Shown: in pieces, positions 8,493 through 14,275 of the stretch
Layout of the letters: each line of letters begins with the position of its first letter
Numbering within the stretch: position 1 is the stretch's first letter
Assembly: GCA_019322375.1 (NCBI GenBank)
Contig: JAHWIP010000059.1
Span: forward strand, 1 to 24,409
Direction of reading: 5' to 3'
DNA length: 24,409 nucleotides
DNA from: Candidatus Woesearchaeota archaeon
GTDB taxonomy: Archaea; Nanobdellota; Nanobdellia; Woesearchaeales; SM23-78
Made by a program: the position numbers and the translations under genes
The notes under the pieces: model-generated
Seen by the model: only the letters and a program-made list of their open reading frames with translations
Told to the model about the DNA's origin: nothing
Databases searched by the model: none

Positions 8493-8613
8493 TCTTCACG
8501 CTTTCCTCTAATGCTTTTACAATCAGCTCTTTTATTGGAACTCCCTTCATAGCAGAGAGTATCTTTATCTTTTTGTGCACATCATCCGGCACCTCGATGT
8601 TTATGTTTACCAT
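8479..8613 (-). CDS. Small ribbon-helix-helix regulator (44 aa)
   Basis: ATG at 8613 to TAA at 8479, 44 residues. An amphipathic beta strand with alternating polarity (VNINIEV, residues 2-8) is followed by helix A (about 9-22) and helix B (PIKELIVKALEESVK), the standard MetJ/Arc ribbon-helix-helix plan. It is a paralogue of the upstream 47-aa protein: same strand pattern, HKKIKILSAM versus HRKIKLASIM, same helix-B position. It lies 20 nt after that gene, and its last 14 nt overlap the start of the giant surface-protein gene, so all three are probably one operon. Likely a dimeric DNA-binding repressor, possibly heterodimerising with its neighbour. An out-of-frame ATG occurs just upstream, but it ends within a few codons. 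Confidence 0.78.
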   Translation of the reverse strand: MVNINIEVPDDVHKKIKILSAMKGVPIKELIVKALEESVKNGKR

Positions 8614-8633
8614 TTTGACATACCCCTCTTTGC

Positions 8634-8777
8634 TCACCCTATCTTTGTTCTGCACTCCTTTGCCTTTTTTTCCAGAACTTTGACTACATACTCTTTAAGT
8701 GTGATATCCTGCATTATAGAAGCCAGTTTTATCTTCCTATGAAGCTCCTCTGAGATTTTTATGTTTACATTGGTCAT
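8634..8777 (-). CDS. Small ribbon-helix-helix regulator (47 aa)
   Basis: ATG at 8777 to TGA at 8634, 47 residues: strand NVNIKIS (3-9), helix A SEELHRKIKLASIM, turn QDI, helix B LKEYVVKVLEKKAKE. This matches the ribbon-helix-helix fold, and homologues in archaea are often autoregulatory repressors. The frame can be extended upstream to a TTG at 8846, but that adds an unrelated stretch lying within the leader hairpins, so the ATG is preferred. First gene of an operon with a second RHH gene and the giant surface protein. A 21-bp palindrome covering the predicted transcription start (8943-8963) is a natural candidate binding site. A role as an antitoxin is possible for RHH proteins, but no toxin-like gene is visible. 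Confidence 0.75.
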   Translation of the reverse strand: MTNVNIKISEELHRKIKLASIMQDITLKEYVVKVLEKKAKECRTKIG

Positions 8778-8813
8778 GACGATCCCACTTACTGTGCTGC
8801 CTTGGAGAACAAC

Positions 8814-8909
8814 AAAAATCGAAGATTTTTGAGCAGGCAAATCCAAGATTTGCCTGAATCAGGAGCGAGGTTGATTCATGCAGACCTCGCGACGATTTCC
8901 CTGCGAGGT
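8814..8909 (-). promoter_or_regulatory. Structured leader with competing hairpins upstream of the RHH-adhesin operon
   Basis: The leader contains, in plus coordinates: AAAAATC/GATTTTT with a 3-nt loop (8814-8830); CAGGCAAATC/GATTTGCCTG with a 3-nt loop (8834-8856); TGAATCA/TGATTCA (8855-8861, 8872-8878); and three alternating elements GCGAGGT (8865-8871), ACCTCGC (8884-8890), GCGAGGT (8903-8909). The middle element can pair with either flank, in each case with a 12-nt loop, so two 7-bp helices are mutually exclusive. In the RNA (minus strand) the middle element reads GCGAGGU, which looks like a Shine-Dalgarno sequence 4 nt before a 6-codon upstream ORF. The layout resembles a bistable RNA switch or attenuator. 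The ligand, if any, is unknown; a small non-coding RNA gene is the alternative. Confidence 0.5.
8859..8879 (-). other. Candidate 6-codon upstream ORF in the leader
   Basis: Minus-strand ATG at 8879 to TGA at 8859 encodes MNQPRS. A GAGGT Shine-Dalgarno-like sequence ends 4 nt upstream of the ATG and lies inside the element that pairs with either neighbour. The start and stop regions can also pair with each other (TGAATCA with TGATTCA). Translation has not been shown; a chance ORF of this length is quite possible. Confidence 0.25.
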
Positions 8910-8942
8910 ACGAGCAGAATAACCTCAGCAGCACACGAAATA

Positions 8943-8963
8943 ACTTAACTAACTTAGTTAAGT
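8943..8963. promoter_or_regulatory. 21-bp perfect palindrome, candidate RHH operator
   Basis: ACTTAACTAA-c-TTAGTTAAGT is a perfect inverted repeat with 10-bp arms. It sits 22-42 bp downstream of the minus-strand TATA box and covers the predicted transcription start. Additional TAAGT half-site-like copies follow toward the TATA box (8963-8984). The position is that of a classical archaeal repressor site; binding by the RHH proteins is inferred. Confidence 0.55.
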
Positions 8964-8984
8964 AAGTTTAGTAAGATAAGTTAG

Positions 8985-8996
8985 TATTTATAAAGT
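8985..8996 (-). promoter_or_regulatory. TATA promoter of the RHH-giant surface protein operon
   Basis: On the minus strand the box reads ACTTTATAAATA. Predicted transcription start is near 8964, giving a leader of nearly 190 nt before the RHH ATG at 8777, unusually long for this window, where most mRNAs look leaderless. Confidence 0.55.
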
Positions 8997-9008
8997 TTTT
9001 GGTTAGAA

Positions 9009-9028
9009 GGGGTTTGGCTACAAACCCC
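9009..9028 (-). terminator. Stem-loop after the 663-aa gene, possible terminator
   Basis: GGGGTTTG-gcta-CAAACCCC is a perfect 8-bp stem with a 4-nt loop, starting 21 nt after the stop codon of the 663-aa protein gene. The following minus-strand sequence has only a weak U content, so termination is plausible rather than certain. Confidence 0.45.
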
Positions 9029-9049
9029 AGAAGTCAATCAGAAATCTTC

Positions 9050-11041
9050 TCACTCCTTAACTTTCCCATGCCAGGAATTAACATAACTAATGTTATTATA
9101 AAGCCTTGCAAGGTCTTCATACACTTCTTCCTGCTCAGCCAGGTCAAGCTTCTCGTACTCCTCAAGAATTTGCAGGTACTTTTTCTTAGCAACATCAAGT
9201 TCAAGGAATTCCAAGGCAATGTAGGTGTTGGTAATCAGAACAACCATTTTATCCATGGGCTTGACTTGTTCAGGCATCTTAAACTCTTTTTCTTTCCTGG
9301 CAATGTCCTCAGGTTCAACCTTTGAAGTCTGGAGCACCAGGTTTCTGAGCTCCTCAATTAAAAGAGTAAGGTTGGTCTCAGTAATCAAATCTTTGTTCTG
9401 CTCTACCTTCAAGTATTTTGAGAATGAAAAAACAAATATTTTTCTCAGCACTTCTCTTATATTTCTTTTATTCTTATCCAATACCTTTTTAAGCTCTTCC
9501 AAGTCAAACTCAGGAGACAGCTTTTTGCCACAAACATTAATCAAATAATACCTTAGTAACTTAGAGTACTTATTAAGAGTCTCAAACAAGGGTATTGTTC
9601 CAAGCTCTTTTTCTAATTCACTAATCTTAATTAACAGTTTCTTCTTATCATCAAGGCTCAGGAGCACCTGCTTTCTTTTTCTTTTGGTGATAATCCATCC
9701 TGCTTTTGCAATCGCAGCATTAATCTCCTTGCGGAAATAATGATACATGAGAATAAGAGTTAATAATAACAATACGATGCCTGTTAATATATATATCAAG
9801 ATGCCTTTTTCCTCAATAAAAGGATAAGGCACTTCTATGGCTTTACAAGGAAGACAAGGCCCTCCGCAATCAATACCTTCCTCGCAACTGCCGTTATGAC
9901 AGTTCTTAATACCATCCTCGCAAGTTCCAATGTATTCGCATTCCTGGATAAGAGCAGGCATAAACTCTTTTGTACCGCACTCGTTCAAGTCAACACAAGT
10001 CCTGTACTGGGTGCTGTTAGGCAGACAAGGCTCCCAGTCAGAGCAGTTCCATGTCTCATTGCACTCAAGCTCCTCATCATAAATACAAGGCACTGTTAGA
10101 TAAACATCAGGCTCACATCCGTGGATATCAACACATCTCTGAATCTTTACATTACTTCTGTTGCATTTATGATAATCATAACACTCATACTCTGGTATGC
10201 AAGGCCCGGCACTAGCAGCACCGCCTCCGCTGCCTTCACCCTCGCCACCTTCACCATCTCCACCAGGTTCATCTGAAACACACTTAAGAGCAACCAGGTT
10301 GCTGCTGTTGCTCTCAGCATAAGGATCAGTAGCAATGAATCTGGCATAAGTAGTCACATCACAAACAGTGGCAGTAATAACCACCTCGCTTGTTACATTA
10401 TCAATAGAGATAGTGAAATAATTATTTGTTGTTACAAAACTATAAGTAAGGGCATCCAGGTCTGGGTCAGTGAAGTGATTATCAAGATAAAATGCATGAA
10501 TAACCTCTCCTGCTTCTGAAAAAGCCTGGTCAGGTATATTCTGCAGGAAAACAGGAGGGTCATTAACATTAAACACAGTAAGGTTAAAGTATTCTGAGTC
10601 TTCACTGTTATTGCATCCAATACCATCATTCACTGTGAACTGAATTGTGAAGTTGCCAACGTCATTATTAGTAGGAGTAAAACCTACAAAACCATCTGGC
10701 ATAACTGTGAAGAATGAAGCATTTGAATTATTAAAGGCCCTGTCAATGACAGTGAATACTGAGGAATAAGTAAAATTATTATTATTAAGATCAGATGCAT
10801 TAAGCCAGCACTCATAATAAATTTCCTGGGTAGCATTAGGACTGCAGTCAGATATGTTAATACTGGGCTCTGTGTTAATACAGAGATTAACAATACCAGA
10901 ACCAGAAGCCTTGGCAGTAGGCTTTATCATCTCCTTTTCAATAGCCCCTACTGTTTCATATGTTTTAAACACAACAAACAAGGATTGGAAAATAAGTAGA
11001 ACTGCCACTATCAAGATGAAGATTTTACTAATGGTTTTCAT
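9050..11041 (-). CDS. Membrane-anchored surface protein: cadherin-like repeats, Cys-rich TSP1-like region, helical cytosolic domain
   Basis: 663 residues. N-terminal hydrophobic segment 7-25; SGSGIVNLCI (46-55) leading into beta domains (about 55-255) with cadherin-like NDPPVF and FTDPDLDALTY; an acidic Gly-rich linker (259-275); a Cys-rich part (281-399) with thrombospondin-1-like CSDWEPC...RTC and a final DGIKNCHNGSCEEG, DCGGPC; a membrane helix at about 413-434; and a cytosolic helical region of some 230 residues. The cytosolic part contains SPEFDLEELKKVL and a C-terminal helical hairpin matching the soluble 221-aa protein at 4098-4763. It is predicted to link the cell surface to a cytosolic partner. 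A TATA-like box at 11068-11080 precedes the ATG at 11041 by about 33 bp. Exact function unknown. Confidence 0.87.
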   Translation of the reverse strand: MKTISKIFILIVAVLLIFQSLFVVFKTYETVGAIEKEMIKPTAKASGSGIVNLCINTEPSINISDCSPNATQEIYYECWLNASDLNNNNFTYSSVFTVIDRAFNNSNASFFTVMPDGFVGFTPTNNDVGNFTIQFTVNDGIGCNNSEDSEYFNLTVFNVNDPPVFLQNIPDQAFSEAGEVIHAFYLDNHFTDPDLDALTYSFVTTNNYFTISIDNVTSEVVITATVCDVTTYARFIATDPYAESNSSNLVALKCVSDEPGGDGEGGEGEGSGGGAASAGPCIPEYECYDYHKCNRSNVKIQRCVDIHGCEPDVYLTVPCIYDEELECNETWNCSDWEPCLPNSTQYRTCVDLNECGTKEFMPALIQECEYIGTCEDGIKNCHNGSCEEGIDCGGPCLPCKAIEVPYPFIEEKGILIYILTGIVLLLLTLILMYHYFRKEINAAIAKAGWIITKRKRKQVLLSLDDKKKLLIKISELEKELGTIPLFETLNKYSKLLRYYLINVCGKKLSPEFDLEELKKVLDKNKRNIREVLRKIFVFSFSKYLKVEQNKDLITETNLTLLIEELRNLVLQTSKVEPEDIARKEKEFKMPEQVKPMDKMVVLITNTYIALEFLELDVAKKKYLQILEEYEKLDLAEQEEVYEDLARLYNNISYVNSWHGKVKE

Positions 11042-11067
11042 TTATAAATCAGATATTTCTTTTAGCT

Positions 11068-11080
11068 GTATTTAAAAGTT
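11068..11080 (-). promoter_or_regulatory. TATA-like promoter of the 663-aa surface protein gene
   Basis: On the minus strand AACTTTTAAATAC lies about 33 bp before the ATG at 11041, giving a very short leader. Confidence 0.4.
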
Positions 11081-11145
11081 TCTACTCCTTTCTTAAAGAG
11101 ATGTATATAGATACAGAAAGATGTGCATGGTTTAAGAAAATTAAA

Positions 11146-11190
11146 AAAAATAGAATAAACACAAGAAAAATATGAAAAATAAAAAATGTA
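11146..11190 (-). terminator. U-rich terminator region after the 214-aa secreted protein gene
   Basis: Read on the minus strand, the 3' flank has several T-runs (CATTTTTTATTTTTCATATTT and further T-runs beyond) and no strong stem, as in archaeal U-tract termination. The part from 11167 is duplicated exactly after the paralogue at 13171. Confidence 0.45.
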
Positions 11191-11741
11191 TGAATTTAAA
11201 ATATTTTCCTGCTTTGCTTATGTTGATACTTCGCAGCTGACGTATATGGTTGCTGTTTTGTTTCCTTGTGGTGTGCTTTCGTTTATTGTTACGTTGAATT
11301 CTATGCTTGTTTCGTCTAGGCTGTCTGAGGCGTTTTGTATTTGGCATACTGTGTAGTCTGTGAGTTTTTCTATGTTTGTCCATGAGCTTGCTCCTTCTGT
11401 TCCTGCGCATGCGTCTGCGCCGTCTGGTTCTGATACGTCTATTAGGTATTTGAAGTGGTCTATTCCGTGTGTTCCTCCTAACAGTTCTGAGCCGTTAACG
11501 CTTGAGTTGAAGGTTACGTTTATCGGTGTGTTTCCTGTGTTGTTGATGTATATTCCCCGGCATACTGATGCGCCTGTGCAGTCTGTGAAGTCATTGCCTG
11601 CGTTAGCGCTTTCTGTGCTTATTGTTATTGTGCCTGTTGGTGCACCGCTTCCAAAAAGAACATCACTGTCTACTGTGCATGATGTGTTTTGCACTATTGT
11701 CAGGTTTACCTGTCCGCTCCCGCTAGTAGCTCCTCCTGTTA
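11167..11741. repeat. 575-bp near-identical repeat, copy 1 (partner at 13120-13694)
   Basis: The region matches 13120-13694 at a constant offset of 1953 bp with no gaps. A hand count gives about 25 differing bases, roughly 96% identity. It covers the mature domain of the 214-aa protein and 51 bp of 3' flank, which is identical in both copies. Identity falls sharply beyond 11741, in the linker and signal-anchor region. Confidence 0.9.
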
Positions 11742-11862
11742 CAACAGGAGCCCTTAATACAACTATTCTATCAATGTTTTTTAGACTAAGAAATGTTCCT
11801 CCAAGACTGATTACCAGTGCTACAACCAATAATAATGCCAAGCTTTTATTAGACATGCTCAT
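11218..11862 (-). CDS. Secreted/anchored surface subunit, copy 1 (214 aa)
   Basis: 214 residues. A short N-tail (MSMSNK) and hydrophobic segment (7-27, ending LGGTFLSL) precede a Gly/Ser linker and strand GSGQVNLTI (48-56), then a beta-rich domain with about nine N-x-S/T sequons. Six cysteines (62, 95, 101, 152, 173, 210) are all conserved in the copy at 13171-13797, suggesting disulfides. A strong Shine-Dalgarno GGGAGGAT (11868-11875) sits 5 nt before the ATG. It follows the 395-aa gene by 31 nt, so the two are probably co-transcribed. The family is not recognised. The N-terminal pattern recalls TasA/camelysin-like or pilin-like exported subunits, but this is a weak resemblance. It may be a surface filament or S-layer-like subunit. 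Confidence 0.85.
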   Translation of the reverse strand: MSMSNKSLALLLVVALVISLGGTFLSLKNIDRIVVLRAPVVTGGATSGSGQVNLTIVQNTSCTVDSDVLFGSGAPTGTITISTESANAGNDFTDCTGASVCRGIYINNTGNTPINVTFNSSVNGSELLGGTHGIDHFKYLIDVSEPDGADACAGTEGASSWTNIEKLTDYTVCQIQNASDSLDETSIEFNVTINESTPQGNKTATIYVSCEVST

Positions 11863-11893
11863 TTTTTATCCTCCCTTATTGCGTCTTCTTTTA

Positions 11894-13081
11894 TTATTTT
11901 TTATCTTCTTCCTTTTTAAATTTTTTCTTTGATATAACCAAATAGACAATAAGAAGAATGATTATTAATAGGATTGCAGAGGCTATCAAAACATTTTTTG
12001 CAGTGAATATACTCTTTTTTTCTTTTTCACCAGGCGGTTCAATAATGCTTATTAACCTGTCATAATCCTTGGCAATGTCTTCAAATAACAGGGTAATTCT
12101 TATGTTGTAATCATTTATGTCAAGCATTTCTGTATCCAGATAACCTTTTAACACAGTACTTTTCCAAGCAGGAAGACTCACAGTAAGGGTTTCAAAAGAA
12201 GTAAGCTCTTTAGACTCGTTATCCAGAACAGTTACCTTTGCTTTTAGATTAGAGATTCTCTCACTCCATAAGCTCTCTACAAACAAGTCCAAAGGTTTTA
12301 TTCCTCCAATAATAATCTCTTTGGTATAATTAACAAGTTCAACATCAAGCCCTCCAAGCTTAAAGCTGGTTGTTTTGTTAGTTTTTAATCCATCGTATAT
12401 AACGTCAATAAAAGAATGGTAATGGCCTTTTTCATAAGTTCCAGAGTCCCATCCTGCTGTTAGTTCAATCTTATCGCCTGGCTGAATATTTATTAGTGTG
12501 TTAGTGCTTATTGTCCCAATAATTTCATCAAAGCGATTATATATATTTATCACTCCTTTTGCACTATTAATCACCTGGTCTCCTTTGCTAACAAGAACTG
12601 CTGTAAAGGGAATCTCTTCACCAGCTTCTTTATTAACTGCTTTAAAAGAATTGAATTTCAGGTACTTGCCAGGATAAGGAACCTCTACATCAATCAGCAT
12701 GCTTATTCCAACAACAGTGATAATCATTCCTTCTCTTTTTTCATCAAAAATCTCGCCGGCCTTGATCTTTGCTCTGTGCAGCCCAGGAGTATCAAATGAT
12801 TCTGGCATTATTACTGTATAATTAACACTGCAGGGCTCTTTATTGCAATATAATTCAGTTTTATCAATAATGACTTCAAACTCACCAGAACTGCTTATCC
12901 CAAGGTGAGGTGTTCTTCCTCCGGTTCCAAAATAAACAGTTCCTTTAAAAACACCATTTGGCTCAAAAGGAATAACAATTCTTCCAGGCCGAACACTTAC
13001 CCCTAGAACTAGAGAAATGCCTGTTAAAAAAAAGAAAACCAGGCAAAGAATGATCAAGAACCTCTTTGTAGTAATCATCAT
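11894..13081 (-). CDS. Secreted beta-domain membrane protein with C-terminal anchor (395 aa)
   Basis: 395 residues. Signal peptide about 1-27 (hydrophobic, ending near VLG), then several beta-rich domains: VRPGRIVIPFEPNGVFKGTV at 30-49 resembles the first strands of chaperone-like or WxL-system DUF916-type domains, and Ig-like strands follow. A membrane helix at about 362-384 is followed by a Lys-rich cytosolic tail. Few sequons compared with its neighbours. It sits exactly between the two nearly identical secreted subunits, 31 nt before copy 1 and 89 nt after copy 2. This invites the guess that it acts as their membrane-bound assembly factor or anchor, but nothing in the sequence proves it. 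No Shine-Dalgarno is evident; the start could be either of two adjacent ATGs. Confidence 0.82.
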   Translation of the reverse strand: MMITTKRFLIILCLVFFFLTGISLVLGVSVRPGRIVIPFEPNGVFKGTVYFGTGGRTPHLGISSSGEFEVIIDKTELYCNKEPCSVNYTVIMPESFDTPGLHRAKIKAGEIFDEKREGMIITVVGISMLIDVEVPYPGKYLKFNSFKAVNKEAGEEIPFTAVLVSKGDQVINSAKGVINIYNRFDEIIGTISTNTLINIQPGDKIELTAGWDSGTYEKGHYHSFIDVIYDGLKTNKTTSFKLGGLDVELVNYTKEIIIGGIKPLDLFVESLWSERISNLKAKVTVLDNESKELTSFETLTVSLPAWKSTVLKGYLDTEMLDINDYNIRITLLFEDIAKDYDRLISIIEPPGEKEKKSIFTAKNVLIASAILLIIILLIVYLVISKKKFKKEEDKK

Positions 13082-13118
13082 TTTAATTTTTCTATAAACT
13101 GCTATTCTTATGCATATG

Positions 13119-13143
13119 GAAAATATGAAAAATAAAAAATGTA
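13119..13143 (-). terminator. U-rich terminator region after the 208-aa secreted protein gene
   Basis: The minus strand reads ACATTTTTTATTTTTCATAT, identical to the 3' flank of the paralogue. This suggests the terminator was carried along in the duplication or conversion. Confidence 0.4.
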
Positions 13144-13694
13144 TGAATTTAAAATATTTTCCTGCTTTGCTTATGTTGATATTTCGCAGCTGACGTATAT
13201 GGTTGCTGTTTTGTTTCCTTCTGGGGTGCTTTCGTTTATTGTTACGTTGAATTCTATGCTTATTTCGTCTAGGCTGTCTGAGGCGTTTTGTTCTTCACAT
13301 ACTGTGTAGTCTGTGAGTTTTTCTATGTTTGTCCATGAGCTTGCTCCTTCTGTTCCTGCGCATGCGTCTGCGCTGTCTGGTTCTGATACGTCTATTAGGT
13401 ATTTGAAGTGGTCTATTCCGTGTGTTCCTCCTAGCAGTTCTGAGCCGTTAACGCTTGAGTTGAAGGTTACGTTTATCGGTGTGTTTCCTGTGTTGTTGAT
13501 GTATATTCCCCTGCATGCTGATGCGCCTGTGCAGTCTGTGAAGTCATTGCCTGCGTTAGCGCTTTCTGTGCTTATTGTTATTGTGCTTGTTGGTGCACCG
13601 CTTCCGAAGTCTACATCAGTGTCTACTGTGCATGATGTGTTTTGCGATATTGTCAGGTTTACCTGTCCGCTCCCAGCAGTGGCTCCTCCTGTTA
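13120..13694. repeat. 575-bp near-identical repeat, copy 2 (partner at 11167-11741)
   Basis: Direct repeat of 11167-11741 with no indels. Of the differing codons counted by hand, about 12 are amino-acid changes and about 7 are silent. Confidence 0.9.
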
Positions 13695-13797
13695 CTCCTA
13701 CCTCGCCAAGCTTGTTCAGACTCATCAGTGTGCCTCCAAGACTGATTACTATTGCTGCTACTAATAATAAAGCCAGACTCTTGTTTGACATATCCAT
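13171..13797 (-). CDS. Secreted/anchored surface subunit, copy 2 (208 aa)
   Basis: 208 residues, paralogue of 11218-11862 with about 12 substitutions over the ~168-residue mature domain and a linker 6 residues shorter. N-tail MDMSNK, hydrophobic segment 7-27, linker, then GSGQVNLTI and the six conserved cysteines. A strong Shine-Dalgarno GGAGGAG (13805-13811) lies 7 nt before the ATG at 13797. It is 50 nt downstream of the 82-aa pilin-like gene and probably in its transcript. The differences from copy 1 cluster in short stretches (for example CEEQNAS versus CQIQNAS and VDFGSG versus VLFGSG), suggesting diversified surface-exposed loops. Function unproven; a polymerising surface subunit is the leading guess. 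Confidence 0.85.
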   Translation of the reverse strand: MDMSNKSLALLLVAAIVISLGGTLMSLNKLGEVGVTGGATAGSGQVNLTISQNTSCTVDTDVDFGSGAPTSTITISTESANAGNDFTDCTGASACRGIYINNTGNTPINVTFNSSVNGSELLGGTHGIDHFKYLIDVSEPDSADACAGTEGASSWTNIEKLTDYTVCEEQNASDSLDEISIEFNVTINESTPEGNKTATIYVSCEIST

Positions 13798-13847
13798 TTT
13801 TTTTCTCCTCCGTGTGTTTTAATAATTGGTTTTTTTATCTGCTCTCC

Positions 13848-14096
13848 TTATATGATTTCCAGAGTAACATAACCTATTGCACTATCGCTTTGTGGTTTTT
13901 GTTCGTTAGACAATATTGTTAGCCTTACCTCTGCTTTTCCACTGGTTCTGCTTGTGCTTACTGTTGGCGGTTCCTGGTTCAAAACGATTTGTGTACTGCT
14001 AACCTCGTTTAGTACAACCACTGTTCCAAGAATAGATATCAGCACTGTCAGAACTACAAGCACAACAATTGTTTTATTAGAAATGTCTTCTGCCAT
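13848..14096 (-). CDS. Small pilin-like membrane-anchored protein (82 aa)
   Basis: 82 residues: N-tail MAEDISNK, hydrophobic segment about 9-29 ending LGTVVVL, Ser/Thr linker and a short strand segment TSGKAEVRLTI (51-61). The pattern SNK + hydrophobic + GT, then SG-x-VxLxI, is shared with the two ~210-aa subunits downstream, so these proteins probably use the same export route and belong to one system. A Shine-Dalgarno-like GGTGAAGGTGG stands 5 nt before the ATG. It is the first gene after a strong promoter at 14178-14196. No classical class III prepilin cleavage motif followed by a glutamate is present, so archaellin or type IV pilin identity is not claimed. Confidence 0.75.
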   Translation of the reverse strand: MAEDISNKTIVVLVVLTVLISILGTVVVLNEVSSTQIVLNQEPPTVSTSRTSGKAEVRLTILSNEQKPQSDSAIGYVTLEII

Positions 14097-14177
14097 TTTC
14101 CACCTTCACCCTTATTTTTTATTGTTAAATATTATTTATTAACTTTCCTAAGTAGTTTAATCTATTTTTTTGAGTTT

Positions 14178-14196
14178 AAAATATATAAATCTTTCG
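14178..14196 (-). promoter_or_regulatory. Strong BRE/TATA promoter of the surface-subunit operon
   Basis: The minus strand reads CGAAAGATTTATATATTTT, a near-consensus archaeal BRE plus TATA box. Predicted start is near 14158, giving a leader of about 60 nt before the 82-aa gene, which has its own Shine-Dalgarno sequence. Confidence 0.65.
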
Positions 14197-14203
14197 TTTG
14201 AAA

Positions 14204-14218
14204 ACCCTATTCAAGGGT
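14204..14218 (-). terminator. Weak stem-loop after valS
   Basis: ACCCT-tgaat-AGGGT on the minus strand, followed by TTTTC, lies about 58 nt after the valS stop codon. The stem is only 5 bp, so this is a tentative terminator. Confidence 0.25.
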
Positions 14219-14275
14219 GAATACGCAGAAGTAGTCCCAAAGCGGTAATATCAGAATTTTTATTTAGATTATTTT

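Noticed and set aside
8737..8934. 65-aa minus-strand frame through the leader
   Set aside because: Starts at a GTG in the structured leader, ends inside the RHH gene in another frame, and shows no protein-like pattern.
11141..11410. 89-aa minus-strand frame rich in Arg and Lys
   Set aside because: Out-of-frame shadow of the 214-aa gene; its composition is an artefact of A-rich codons read in another frame.
11167..13694. Insertion sequence or transposon as the source of the 575-bp repeat
   Set aside because: No transposase, terminal inverted repeats or target duplications are seen; the repeat matches a gene domain plus its terminator.
11360..13822. Two similar 190- and 169-aa plus-strand frames opposite the secreted subunits
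   Set aside because: They resemble each other only because the coding sequence beneath is duplicated; they lack start signals and the minus-strand proteins have signal segments, sequons, cysteines and Shine-Dalgarno sites.
13848..14096. Archaellin or type IV pilin
   Set aside because: The N-terminus has a hydrophobic segment, but no convincing class III cleavage motif or downstream glutamate, and no FlaI/FlaJ-type genes are present in the window.
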